DNA from: Triglochin maritima
Lineage: Eukaryota > Streptophyta > Magnoliopsida > Alismatales > Juncaginaceae
Length of the DNA stretch: 64,000 bases
Assembly: GCA_963682175.1 (NCBI GenBank)
Contig: OY821772.1
Span: 49,064,925 to 49,128,924 of the forward strand
Direction: 5' to 3'
Each line of letters opens with the position of its first letter. The stretch's first letter is position 1. The position numbers were made by a program, and so were the translations under genes. The notes under the pieces were generated by a model. The model searched no databases and was not told the origin of the DNA. It saw only the letters and a list, made by a program, of their open reading frames with translations. Positions 46,140 through 58,569 of the stretch are shown here, in pieces.

Positions 46140-46800
46140 CCCTCTCCCTCCGGACGGTCCCAAACCCTAGTCACAATCCGTCCCTCCCCGATTCTCTACA
46201 AATCCAAATCCCCTCTCTCCCCGATGATCTCCAAATGTAATCCCCAACCCCTCCCGGCCCCGATCCGTCTCCGGTCTTCCCTTCCCAACCCCTCCGGCGA
46301 AGATGACGACGAGGTTTGTGTTTTCTACCTTCTCTACTTCGATTCTGGTGTAGGGGTTTGTATCTCTTCTGGATCTGCGTTTCTACGACATCTTTCGCAC
46401 ATTGGGTCAGGGTTTGGTTCTGGGGGTGTGGGGTTTTAGAAACCCCATCGAGGGTGTCACGTCTGATTTTGTTTCCAATCTTTTCCTCTTCCAATCACCT
46501 TCTCAGACATTGTCTTCTTCAAATCAGTTTTTTCCCCTTTATTTCTTTACGACTCTTTCTCACATTGGTTACAATTATGGAAAAATCTCCTTCGTCAATG
46601 TCCAAGTGATTTTGCTACTTCTTGTGTCTAATGTGAGTACATTTTTCTGCCAAATAGATGATAAAGATCTTTCCATTTTATTATGTGAGAGGTCAAAGCA
46701 ATTGAGTGAAGGCCAAAGGGTGGGAGAATGCTTGCAGATGAATATTGTAGCTGGTGAAGCCAAAATTGATTCCGATGGTTGACTATCTTATGACTTCTAT
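46140..46800 (+). other. Possible gene fragment (5' end and one exon), unidentified
   Basis: A pyrimidine-rich leader (TTCTCTTCTTATTCTTCG, AAACCCTAG) and a GC-rich stretch start a short frame at 46224 (MISKCNPQPLPAPIRLRSSL). It ends at DDDE followed by GAGGTTTGTG, a plausible splice donor. Farther on, the frame near 46655-46782 (DDKDLSILLCERSKQLSEGQ) looks exon-like. I recognise no family, and no downstream exons could be joined with confidence. It may be a pseudogene or a captured fragment. Confidence 0.3.
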
Positions 46801-47052
46801 ATCTTATCTTATCAAAAGCAAGATTTCATTTCTTTGACATGTTTGTTTTGTCTCCTTTTTTTGGTTGTAATAGAGGGATATGCATTTGGTCTGCATCTTA
46901 CCCTGCTAATGCAGGTTGAATAAGATCTGGTGCCGCGTCACTACTCACTAACGGGCTCCAATTCAAGAGGTTCTGGAGTTCGCCGGACTTTACTGGATCT
47001 TCTTCAAAATCCTGTTGTTGATGAAGAAATTTTCTGATTAAGTTCAAATCCT

Positions 47053-47212
47053 AATGATTACTAGATGCAATGGTTTCCTTCCCTTCCACCTAAATGGAAC
47101 CAGCATTTGGATTAACTATCACCCGGATTGCTGATATCATATACCAGGTAGCTTACTTTGACATCCTCTTACATTATTGACATCTGCTTCATATGGATGA
47201 TTTTTGTTGGGG
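47053..47212. repeat. Direct repeat, copy 1 (pair with 48491)
   Basis: About 160 bp beginning TGATTACTAGATGCAATGG, nearly identical to 48491-48660. The core (CTTCCCTTCCACCTAAATGG, then ACTATCACCCGGATTGCTG) is followed by ATATCATATACCAGGTAGC, which could be a splice donor. It may be an exon-bearing duplicated segment. Confidence 0.75.
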
Positions 47213-48490
47213 CCTCCAATCGGATGATTGAAGAAATTTTTTCTTAACTCTGTTTAGGACAAAAGGAGTGAACAACCATAGGTGGCATCAAACGTATATA
47301 AACATATTGTCCTATTTCCAAACTGGCAGGGGAAAAGAAGAAGTTGAAGCTAATTAGTAACTACCATGATAATAATTGTTCTCATAAAAATATATTTGTG
47401 GTTGTAGTCCCACATGTCTTGTTCCGAAAATGCTCAAAGGTTCGTCCTGGACGAGTAATTAATTACTGATGTGTTTAGGTAATTACCTTTATTTTATTGT
47501 GTTTTAGGCTAATGATGCAGTTTCATTGTGTGGGATGCTATTTCTTGGGAATGGGTTGAATTAAGTGGGAGAGGAAGTTTATAACTCCAGTCTCAAGTCT
47601 CGTTCATTCTGTGCCATAAGAAATGTATTTTTTAAGGGAAATGACACAAAGCATCTAAGGGTACTTCCCATTGAAACTCAAGTTTGAATTTATTTTTTAC
47701 AAAAACATTCTATTTATGAACCATTTAAACTTAAACATCATATTAGAAGTTCAATCTCCCACTACCTTAAATTTTTTTAGCGATTAATCACACCTAGGAG
47801 CAAAATTCTCTCAAAGCATATCTTACTATTTAGATACCATGCGAGCGATGAACTTTTACGCGAGTCAAACAAAAGTGAGAATTTAAGAAATTGTCAAAGA
47901 ACGGAAACCGATCTTTACCTTTACATTTTTATATAAGAAAAGACCTAACCATTATTAAGTTATAATAAGAAGATGGGCCCTTGAAATGTCTCTTTGAATC
48001 TTTACATGGTCCCATGAAGTATTTTGATGAAATTATGATTGACAGGTAGTTTTGTTTGCGCCTAAACGTTTGATGGCCACTAAACAATATTCAACTACTA
48101 GTTCACCTAATTGGCTTCTTCGCTTAAAAGTGCAACTATAACATAATTAAGGTGTAAATCAACCTTTTTACCCCCGTGTCACCAAAACAAACCATGGAAT
48201 TAGATTTATTTTTATAAAACCCTCTTAAACTCATCACTGATGCTCTTCACTTTTCCGTAAAATCTTAGATATTCTTATATTTAAAGTGAACTACATCCTC
48301 ATGTGCTCACTTGGTTGCGAATTAGAGCTCTCTAAATTGATCTAAGGAGAAATAGTTGGTTCCTATTAGAAGTCATTTTTGGTTGCTAATTAGAGCTATG
48401 TAATTTTAAATAAATAAATACTTGGTTCATATTAGAAGTCATTATTCTCTGAATACCACCTACATATTGGTTCTTAATTGGGGGTATATT
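47213..48490. other. Spacer between direct repeats
   Basis: No gene is supported. The sequence is AT-rich. It could be the body of an insertion bounded by the two direct repeats, or part of a tandem duplication. Confidence 0.4.
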
Positions 48491-48660
48491 ATGATTACCA
48501 GATACAATGGTTTACTTCCCTTCCACCTAAATGGAACCAGCATTTGGATTAACTATCACCCGGATTGCTGATATCATATACCAGGTAGCTTACTTTGCCA
48601 ACTTTTACCTTTTCATCCTCTTACTTTATTGACATATGCTTCTTCTGGATGATTTTTATG
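48491..48660. repeat. Direct repeat, copy 2 (pair with 47053)
   Basis: Repeats 47053-47212 with scattered substitutions and an insertion near the end (CCAACTTTTACCTTTT is absent from copy 1). Start-to-start distance is about 1.44 kb. Confidence 0.75.
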
Positions 48661-48949
48661 GTTAATTCGAAGTACGTGTGCTGTCCTCTTCATAATTTGT
48701 CATCTATAATTTTGTATCATTGTTCAGAATTGAGATTTGCTTGGTTACATTTCTTAACTGAAAACATAGGTTATAATTAAACAATAGAAAACTCCCAATA
48801 GGATTTGAATAGGACAATGTAGGTCAATCACTGAATTTTCATGGCTATCTGTCTTTTCTCCTTAGCGTTGATAGCTTGTGTTTGGCAAAGTCCTCGTGAA
48901 AAAATGTTTCAATCTTTATATTACGAGGATATCAACACATGAAGCAAGA

Positions 48950-51900
48950 AATGGAGTTATAATCTCAAGTACTCCAATTTTATTTTTAATGACTTGTTTA
49001 TTACTATAATCCTCTCGATGTCATATCTCTCGACCTTAAGAGTTATGACTTCAAGTCCTCATACTTTTTTCTTATGGACTTGTCTACTCTTGGAATTCGC
49101 TCTGTCATATCTCTCGACCTATAAAATTGAGACATCAAATCCTCCAATTTTATTATTAATGACTTGTTTATACTATAATCATCTCTATGTCATATCTCTC
49201 GACTTATAGAATTTGACGTCAAGTCCTCCAATTTTAATCTAAAGGACTTGTTTATACTATAATTATCACTATGTCATAGCTCTCGATCTATTGAGTTATG
49301 AACTCAAGTCTTACAATTTTATTCTTATGGACTTCTTTTTCCTGGAATCCGTTTTATGTCACATCTCTCGACTTATAGAATTTGACACAAGTCCTTCAAT
49401 TTTGTTCTTAAGGACTTGTTTATACGATAATCGTCTCTAGGTCATATCTCTCGACATTTAGAGTTAAGACTTCAAGTACTCCAATTTTATTCTTATGGAC
49501 TTGATTAATCTTCGAATCCGTCCTATGTTATATCTCTCGACCTATAGGGTTATAAAATCAAGTCCAATTTTCTTCTTAAAGACTTGTTTATACGATAATC
49601 ATCTCTTTGACATATCTCTCGACTTGTAGAGTTAAGACTTCAAGTCCTCCAATTTTATTCATGGACTTGTTTATTCCTCGAATCCTTCATATGTTGTATG
49701 TCTCGACCTATAGAGTTATAACATCAAGTCCTACAATTTTGTTCCTAAGGACTTGTTTATACGATAATTATTTCAATGACATATCTCTCTACTTTAGGAG
49801 TTAGGACTTGAAGTCCTCCAATTTTATTCTGATGGACGTGTCTATTCTTCGAATCTGTCTTATGTTATATCTCTCGACCTATAGAGTTATAATATCAAGT
49901 CCTCCAATATAGTTTTTAAGGAATTGTTTGTACGATAATCATCTCTATGACATCTCTCGATTTGTAAAGTTAAGACTTCAAGTCCTCCAATTTTATTCTC
50001 ATGGGCTTGTTTATTCCTCGAATCCGTCATATGTTGTATCTCTCGACCTATAGAGTTATAACATCAAGTCCTCCAATTTTGTTCTCAAGGACTTGTTTAA
50101 ACGACAATAATCGTTATGACATATGTCTCGACTTGTAGAGTTAAGACTTCAAATCTTACAATTTTATTCTTTTGGACTTGTTTATTACTTGAATCTGTCA
50201 TATGTTATAACTCTCGACCTATAGAGTTATAACATCAAGTCCTTCAATTTTGTTTTGAATGACTTGTTTATACGATAATCATCTCTTTGACATATCTCTC
50301 GACTTGTAGAGTTAAGATTACAAGTCCTCCAATTTTATTCATGGACTTGTTTATTTCCTCGAATCCGTCATATGTAGTATCTCTCGACCTATAGAGTTAT
50401 AACATCAAGTCCAACAATTTTGTTCCTAAGGACTTGTTTATACGATAATTATATCCATATCTCTTGACTTGTAGAGTTAGGACTTGAAGTCCTCCAATTT
50501 TATTCTTATGGACGTGTCTATTCTCCGAATCCGTCTTATGTTATATCTCTCGACCTATGAAGTTATAATATCAAGTCCTTCAATTTTGTTCTTAAGGACT
50601 TGTTTATACGAGAATCATCTCTAGGTCATAATTCTCGACTTTTAGAGTTAAGACTTCATGTCCTCCAATATTATTAATATGAGCTTATTTATTCCACAAA
50701 TCCGTTTTATGTTATATCTCTCTACATATACAGTTATAACATCAAGTCCTCCAATTTTGTTCTCAAGGACTTGTTTATACGATAATCATCGCTATGACAT
50801 ATGTCTCGACTTGTAGAGTTAAGACTTCAAATCTTATAATTTTATTCTTATGGACTTGTTTATTACTCGAATCCGTCATATGTTATAACTCTCGACCTGT
50901 AGTGTTATAACATCAAGTCCTTCAATTTTTTTTGAATACTTGTTTGTACGATAACCATCTCTTTGACATATCTCTCGACTTGTAGAGTTAAGACTTCACG
51001 TTCTCCAATTTTATTCATGGACTTGTTTATTTCCTTGAGACCACTATACGACATATATCTCGACTTATAGAGTTAAGTCCCCAAGTCCTCCAATTTTGTT
51101 CCTAAGGACTTGTTTATACGATAATTATCTCTATGACATCTCTCGACTTGTTGAGTTTGGACTTGAAATCCTCCAATTTTATTCTTATGCACTTGTTTAT
51201 TTTTTGAATTCGTTCTATGTTATATCTCTCGACCAATAGAGTTATGATATCAAGTCCTCCAATTTTGTTACTAAGAATTTGTTTATACGATAATCATTTC
51301 GATGACGTATCTCTTGACTTGTAGAGTTAAGCTTCAAGTCCTCCAATTTTATTCTGATGGACTTGTTTATTCTTCGAAACTGTCTTATGTTATATCTCTC
51401 GACATATAGAGGTATAACATCAAGTCCTCCAATTTTGTTCTAGGGACTTGTTTATACGTTAATTATTTCTATGACATCTCTCGACTTGTAGAGTTAGGAC
51501 TTGAAGTCCTCCAATTTTAGTCTTTTCGTCTTGTTTATTCTTCGAATTCGTCCTATGTTATATCTCTCGACCAATAGAGTAGTGATATCAAGTCCTCCAA
51601 TTTTGTTCCTAAGAAGTTGTTTATACGATAATCATATTTAGGACATATCTCTTGACCTGTAGAGTTATGACTTCAAGTCGTTCAATTTTATTCGTATGAA
51701 CTTCATGATTTCTCGAGAATACTCTACGACATATCTCTCGACTTGTAGAGTTAATACACCAAGTCCTCAAATTTATTCTTTAAGGACCTTTTTATACTGT
51801 AATAATCCCTATGTCATAGCTCTCGACTTACCGAGTTATGAATTCAAGTCCTCCAATTTTATTCTTATGGACTTGCTTATTCCTTGGATCCACTCTATCA

Positions 51901-54739
51901 TATCTCTCGACCTATAGAATTTGACATCAAGTCGTTCAATTTTGTTCTTATGGACAGGTTTATACGATAATCATCTCTAGGTCATATCTCTCGATTTTTA
52001 GAGTTAAGACGTCAAATACTCCAATTTTATTGTTATGGAGTTGTTTATTTTTTCGAATTTGTCCTATGTTATATCTTCCCGACCTATAGAGGTATAACAT
52101 CAAGTCCATTTTTGTTTTTAAGGAATTGTTTGTACGATAATCATCTCTATGACATATCTCGACTTGTAGAGTTAAGAATTCAAGTCCTCTAATTTTATTC
52201 TCATGGACTTGTTTATTCCTCGAATCCGTCATATGTTATAACTCTCGACCTCTAGAGTTATAATGTCAAGTCCTTCCATTTTGTTCTTAAGGACTTGTTT
52301 ATACGAGAATCATCTCTAGGTCATATCTCTCGAATTTTAGAGTTAAGACTTGAAGTCCTCCAATTTTATTCATATGGACTTATTTATTCCACAAATCCGT
52401 CTTATATTATATCTCTCGACATATAAAGTTATAATATCAAGTCCTTCCATTTTGTTCTTAAGGGCTTGTTTATACGATAATCATCTCTAGGTCATATCTC
52501 TCGACTTTTAGAGTTAAGACTTCAAGTCCTCCAATTTTATTCTTGTGAACTTGATTAATCTTCGAATCCATCCTATGTTATATCTCTCAACCTATAGAGT
52601 TATAATATCTAGTCCTTCAATTTTGTTCTTAAGAATATTTTTATACGATAATCATCTCTTTGACATATCTCTCGACTTGTAGAGTTAAGACTTCAAGTCC
52701 TCTAATTTTATTCATGGACTTGTTTATTCCTCGAATCCGTCATATGTTGTATCTCTCGACCTATAGAGATATAATATCAAGTCCGCCAATATAGTTTTTA
52801 AGGAATTGTTTGTACGATAATCATCTCTATGACATCTCTCGACTTATAGAGTTAAGAATTAAAGTCCTCCAATTTTATTATCATGAACTTTTTTATTCCT
52901 CGAATCCGTCATATGTTATATCTCTTGACTTATAGAGTTATAATATCAAGTCCTCCAATATAGTTTTTTAGGAATTATTTTTACGATAATCATCTCTCTG
53001 ACATCTCTCGACTTGTAGAGTTAAGAATTCAAGTCCTCCAATTTTATTCTCATGGGCTTTTTTATTCCTCGAATCCGTCATATGTTATAACTCTCGACCT
53101 CTAGAGTTATAACGTCAAGTCCTTCCATTTTGTTCTTAAGGACTTGTTTATACGAGAATCATCTCTAAGTCATATCTCTCGACTTTTAGAGTTAAGACTT
53201 GAAGTCCTCCAATTTTATTCATATGGACTTATTTATTCCTCAAATCCGTCTTATGTTATATATCTCGACATATAGAGTTATAATATCAAGTCCTTCCATT
53301 TTGTTCTTAAGGACTTGTTTATACGATAATCAGCTCTAGGTCATATCTCTCGACTTTTAGAGTTAAGACTTCAAGTCCTCCAATTTTATTCATATGGACT
53401 TGATTAATCTTTGAATCCGTCCTATGTTATATCTCTCGACCTATAGAGTTATAATATCCAATCCTTCAATTTTGTTCTTAAGAATATTTTTATACGATAA
53501 TTATCTCTTTGTCATATCTCTCGACTTGTAGAGTTAAGACTTCAAGTCCTCTAATTTTATTCATGGACTTGTTTATTCCTCGAATCTGTCATATGTTGTA
53601 TCTCTCGACCTATAGAGATATAATATCAAGTCCTCCAATATAGTTTTTAAGGAATTGTTTGTACGATAATTATCTCTATGACATCTCTCGACTTGTAGAG
53701 TTAAGAATTCAAGTCCTCCAATTTTATTCTCATTGACTTGTTTATTCCTCGAATCCGTCATATGCTATAACTCTCGACCTCTAGAGTTATAACGTCAAGT
53801 CCTTCAATTTTGTTTTTAAGGACTTGTTTATACGTTAATCATCTCTAGGTCATATCACTCGACATTTAGAGTTAAGACTTCAAGTCCTCTAATTTTATTC
53901 ATGGACTTGTTTACTCCTCGAATCCGTCATATGATGTATCTCTCGACCTATAGAAATATAATATCAAGTCCTCCAATATAGTTTTTAAGGAATTGTTTGT
54001 ACGATAATCATCTCTATGACATCTCTTGACTTGTAGAGTTAAGAATTCAAGTCCTCCAATTTTATTCTCATGGACTTGTTTATTCCTCGAATCCATCATA
54101 TGTTATAACTCTCGACCTCTAGAGTTATAACGTCAAGTCCTTCCATTTTGTTCTTAATGACTTGTTTATACGTTAATCATCTCTAGGTCATATCACTTGA
54201 CATTTAGAGTTAAAACTTCAAGTCCTCTAATTTTATTCATGGACTTGTTTATTCCTCGAATCCGTCATATGTTGTATCTCTCGACCTATAGAGTTATATC
54301 ATCAAGTCCTACAATTTTGTTCCAAAGGACTTGTTCATACGATAATTATTTCCATGACATATCTCTCGACTTGTAGAGTTAGGACTTGAAGTCCTCCAAT
54401 TTTATTCTTATGGACGTGTCTATTCTTCGAATCCGTCTTATGTTATATTTCTCGACCTATAGAGTTATAATATCAAGTCCTCGGATATAGTTTTTAAGGA
54501 ATTGTTTGTACGATAATCATCACTATGACATCTCTCGACTTGTAGAGTTAAGAATTCAAGTCCTCCAATTTTATTCTCATGGACTTGTTTATTCCTCGAA
54601 TCCGTCATATGTTATAACTCTCGACCTCTAGAGTTATAACGTCAAGTCCTTCCATTTTGTTCTTCAGGACTTGTTTATATGATAATCATTGCTATGACAT
54701 ATGTCTCGACTTGTAGAGTTAAGACTTCAAATCTTACAA
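48950..54739. repeat. Satellite array, ~85-bp monomers in ~171-bp dimers
   Basis: About 5.8 kb of head-to-tail repeats. Two monomer types of about 85-86 bp alternate. Type 1 has CGATAATCATCTCTATGAC and CTCGACTTGTAGAGTTAAG; type 2 has CCTCGAATCCGTCATATG and CTCGACCTATAGAGTTATA. Both share CAAGTCCTCCAATTTT and GGACTTGTTTAT. The regular alternation gives a dimer near 171 bp, about 34 copies. Longer blocks of several dimers recur (for example around 52640-53570 and 53580-54130), a sign of higher-order amplification. No coding content; short frames inside are repeat artefacts. Confidence 0.95.
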
Positions 54740-55212
54740 TGGGTTCGGTGCAGATCGGTCGGAGATCGGCCGCGGAGGAGGGTTCGGTCGCCGGATGGCT
54801 AGGGTTTAGTTGGGTTTTCGTTTTAAATGAATGACAGAAAACGCGACGGTTCTATTTCTTTAAGACATATAGACGTCGGATATTATAAACGACCGACGTC
54901 TATATCTCGACGTCTATGTGCATGGGGGTATAGACGTCGGCCGTCTATAATCTCCGACGTCTATAGGTCGACGACTAAACCCGATAGACGTCGGATGCAC
55001 AATGTATTCTAACACCCGACGTCTATTTGTCGACGTCTATACCCTATAGACGTCGGATAAACACGGTATTCCAATAGCCGACGTCTATAGTACCACATAG
55101 ACGTCGGACATGGTAACGACCGACATCTATGCTATCTTCTCCCTAATAGACGTCGGCCTTTATAACGGCCGACGTCTATTGGGCGACGAGTAAAGCCTAT
55201 TCTTCACTAGTG
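54740..55212 (-). mobile_element. CACTA (En/Spm) terminal fragment
   Basis: On the minus strand the end reads CACTAGTGAAGAATAGGC, a CACTA-type terminus. Behind it come about a dozen copies of TAGACGTCGG and its inverse CCGACGTCTA, arranged as hairpins, the subterminal repeats to which CACTA transposases bind. The fragment stops at 54740 against the satellite array. The other end and the transposase are not in the window, so it is truncated or continues into sequence I cannot assign. Confidence 0.8.
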
Positions 55213-55525
55213 TAAGGCCAATTTGGGGAATGTACGAGGATAATTTGAGGAATGTGAGGATGTCCACGTCTGGGAATCCGAGACGGCTCTTCCCCATCCA
55301 AACAACTCCCCACGTCTGGAGAAGAAGTAGCTTTTGGGGCCAGCTTCCCAGGAGCTGACTTGCCAGGAGAAGTTCTTTTGTAGGAGCCACATCCAAACTC
55401 GCCCAAAGTTTCTTGTGTTTTACCCCTTTTGTGCTGAGGTTCATGAACATGAAAGACAGACAAATCCTTATCCTCCGACTTAGTTGATTGCATACATCTA
55501 AACACGAAGTATTTTCATAAACCAT
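55213..55525 (-). other. Unidentified exon-like frame
   Basis: A minus-strand frame of about 100 codons (MQSTKSEDKDLSVFHVHEPQ, then TLGEFGCGSYKRTSPGKSAP) has normal-looking codon composition and follows a TTTAG that could be a splice acceptor (about 55500). It runs up to the CACTA terminus. I recognise no family. It may be a host exon next to which the CACTA element inserted, or a low-level pseudogene. Confidence 0.3.
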
Positions 55526-56999
55526 GTTAATTTATTCACAAACCAAGATTTTCCCAAGAAACAAGTGGAATGTGACATATATATAAGTACAAATATGGAT
55601 TATTTGCTTGGGTACATCTCAAGGACATATAATTGGTTCTTTACATCTGGATTTCAACTACTTTTGTGCTCTTACATTTTCACCTTAGATCTTTCCGTCC
55701 ACCTACATTTCCATTTATTTTTTTGTTTGCACGTCGTTCGTATGACTCACTCATTCAAAAATTCCGTTCAATTCTGTTAGAAATTTTACAATTTACACCC
55801 TTTAAATTAAAATATCTTTAATATTGAATAAAAAAATAAATAAACCCTTCACTTCTTCTTTCTCTCTCCCGTCCTCTCTCCAATCTCTATGTCTCTATCT
55901 TCTTTTTTTTTTGCAAAAACCTCTCTTCTCCTCACTTCTCTCCTCTCTCTCGAGACCTCTTTTCTCCTTTTGTGCAAAGACCTCTCTTTTTCCCCCACTT
56001 CTCTACTCTCTCTTTCTCCAAACCCTCTCTTCTCTTTTTTGTGTGTAAAGACCTCTCTCTTCTCCCCACTTCTCTATTCTCTCCTCTCTCTCTCCAGTCC
56101 CTCTCCTCTTAACTCCTCACCTCTCTCTCTCTCTCCTGTACTCTCTCTCCTTCTCTCTCTCCATGTCATTGATTTGTTGCCTTACGTTGACCATCACAAG
56201 AGCTTGCATGAGTTTTCACACCTTTTGACTAATGTTGCCGATATCCATACCACACAGGTATATCGATTAAGATTGTAGAGTGGTAGTCTGACTTCATGAA
56301 CACATTAAATATTTATCCGACACAATTGACCCGTTGAAGTTGATGGATATGAACTAAACACATCTCAAACTCAACCATTTCAGATTTCACGTAAAAACCC
56401 ATGTCTTCTGATCTGACTTGGTCGACTAATACCAACCATGCATATTAGATTAATAAGGGTCATCAAGTCATGAAGTGCAAGAGTCGAAAATGGAAACATA
56501 TGAATAAAAAGAAGTACAAATGTTTCCTTGGGTATACATAGGTATGAACTTCCTTATCCAAATATTCATGTTGCTATAATGGACGGTCGTGCTAAGTTTA
56601 GAGAACAAGTTCATGGAAAATTAGTCTTTGTTAAGAAAGTGTTTTGCAACAAGTCCACAATTTTAAAATTAATTCTAGATAATTCTTGTAAATTTTCGGT
56701 GCTTTGTATTTGGTGTTTACTAAGGCAAGCTTTATATTAACGACTTAAAAATCCAAATATTGTTTATTCATAGGACGGTAGATCTTTCAACAAAATGTCA
56801 CATGGTCAGCATTTTCCATCTCTGACATTGTTCGAGAAACTCGACCTATAGGCATCAAGTTGTAGTGCTGGTGAGTATTGCAGTAAGTTGTTTGAGGAAA
56901 TCCTAGGTTATATAATTCAAGTAGAATTCTTTCATATGTATACATATTAGTTCTTATTAATGGATCAAATGCTGATATAATTAATAACTGCACCGACCA
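55526..56999. other. Spacer with CT-rich low-complexity tract
   Basis: At about 55850-56170 there is a long run of CTCTCTTCTCC-type low complexity, whose Ser/Leu/Pro-rich translations are not genes. The rest shows no coding or repeat structure that I can support. Confidence 0.6.
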
Positions 57000-57465
57000 A
57001 ATTTGGGAGATGGTGATGGCGTGATAGTCGACGACATGGGAGTAGATTGGGTCAGGGAATGTCCCCTTAATGCTGGAATTATGACCACGTCTATAGTAGT
57101 TGTAGGTGGAAGAGTAGGTTGGTTTGTCGAACACTGAATCATAAGGCTTAGTCCAGAACTCCGCCTTAGTTCCGGTGTGCCGCATTGTCTTCAGAATCCT
57201 CCGCTGGTTGACACATCCGGTAACTGTCACCTTCTACGTACCTATCAGAATCTATGTCCACACTATTAACACCCGAAAGTTGATGAAGAAGGCACAACTT
57301 TAGACTATGCAAGCTTGAATGTCACATTTTGCTAGTTTGTTAAAGCAACTTACTAGCAAATGTATATGAATTGATCTCATAGGTAGATCAAATTTGACTA
57401 TTGCATACTCTGAGTCTGCTGCTCACATTAAGTGCGTCTGATATTTTCTCTTCCATGACACCTAA
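57000..57465 (-). pseudogene. Decayed heavy-metal-associated (HIPP) protein gene
   Basis: The minus-strand block from about 57300 to 57010 reads HQLSGVNSVDIDSDR, then after a 1-nt shift KVTVTGCVNQRRILKTMRHTG, KAEFWTKPYDSVFDKP, STYNYYRRGHNSSIKG and FPDPIYSHVVDYHAIT. This is the second half of an HMA domain and the linker typical of heavy-metal-associated isoprenylated plant proteins. The first half with the CxxC metal site is missing. The C-terminal CaaX prenylation motif is also gone: the frame runs on into unrelated sequence. A possible first exon (MEEKISDALN followed by GTGAGC) is at about 57464-57435, with a TATATAAG box near 57570. The family assignment rests on recognised motifs. Confidence 0.65.
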
Positions 57466-58569
57466 ACGTCTTGACTTCCGGGACTGTTGCTGAATTGCTA
57501 ATGTAGGCTGAAACTTAATTTGATAGTTTGATTGGGTCAGTGTATGCAAGAGCTCAAGAAGTGAGAAGCTTATATAGCCAAAATCATGTCCCAGCAAAGA
57601 TGGAAAAGATTGAATGAGGTGGCCGGGAAGAAATGGCTGAACCTAGAACAAAGGTGAAAGGTGGGTGGGGTCAAGAAAGGTTTTCCAGGATTTTATCCAA
57701 ATTGTCTTTACTTAAGACATTAAAAACCCCACCTTTTTCTCTCTTGGATGGACCACATCGGACGTTAGATTCACGGATATTTTAAGATGGCCAACTTGAT
57801 CTGAAATTATTATCCAATAAAAGACTTTTATTTTTTATAAAAAACTTTTGTTGAGTGTTGCAGAAACATTGTTTAGATAGAGCATAGAGATTTAAACTAA
57901 TTACAAATGTCCAGTACTATTTTTTTAAAAATTTCAATCACTTTAGTTTAAAATGATAGTTATTTAAAAAAAATCAATTCATATAACATTTACCGACACT
58001 TTTGGAATTCCTTTGAGTATCTATATCCATAAGCATATGCTCTCTCACCAAAGAAAAACTTTATGCAAGAATAGGGTTCCAAGAAATGTGATGTTTAGTT
58101 CTCAAACTACACTATGCAAGTGGAAATGAGTATGAGAGAACCTTTCGAGAGAATACCTAGCAAAAATCCACCTACATTATTAAACAAATGGTGGCATAAG
58201 CTAGGAACAATAACAATACTGAACGAAAAAACAAACAAGAAAATAACCTTAAAATTTTAAAATTTACAAATCTATGATTCCTAAAAATATATGAATAATT
58301 ATATAAATATCAGCGATTTGCATAATTAAAGAAACCTCTGCTTCTCTACGTGGATAATATCGTTCTTACAAGAAACTCTTCCATGCTAATTAATAAGTTC
58401 GTGTTGGAATAGGCACCGCAGAAGAGGCAGACATCCAATTGACATCACTTTCCGACCATATTAGATTCATTTTGTTAAGTACAAACGTTTGTTGACTTTC
58501 GAAGAAAGATTATATATAATGTTTAATTTTTGGTTTGTTTCTAAACCCTCCACTACTGTTTTTATTTCG
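57466..58569. other. AT-rich spacer
   Basis: Upstream of the HIPP remnant; no gene, element end or tandem repeat that I can support. Confidence 0.45.

Noticed and set aside
52640..54099. Several similar minus-strand frames (RNKQVHENKIGGLEFLTLQ) in the satellite
   Set aside because: They recur because the satellite recurs; there is no domain and no conserved start or stop.
55824..56278. Plus-strand Ser/Leu/Pro-rich frames
   Set aside because: They are translations of a CT-rich low-complexity tract.
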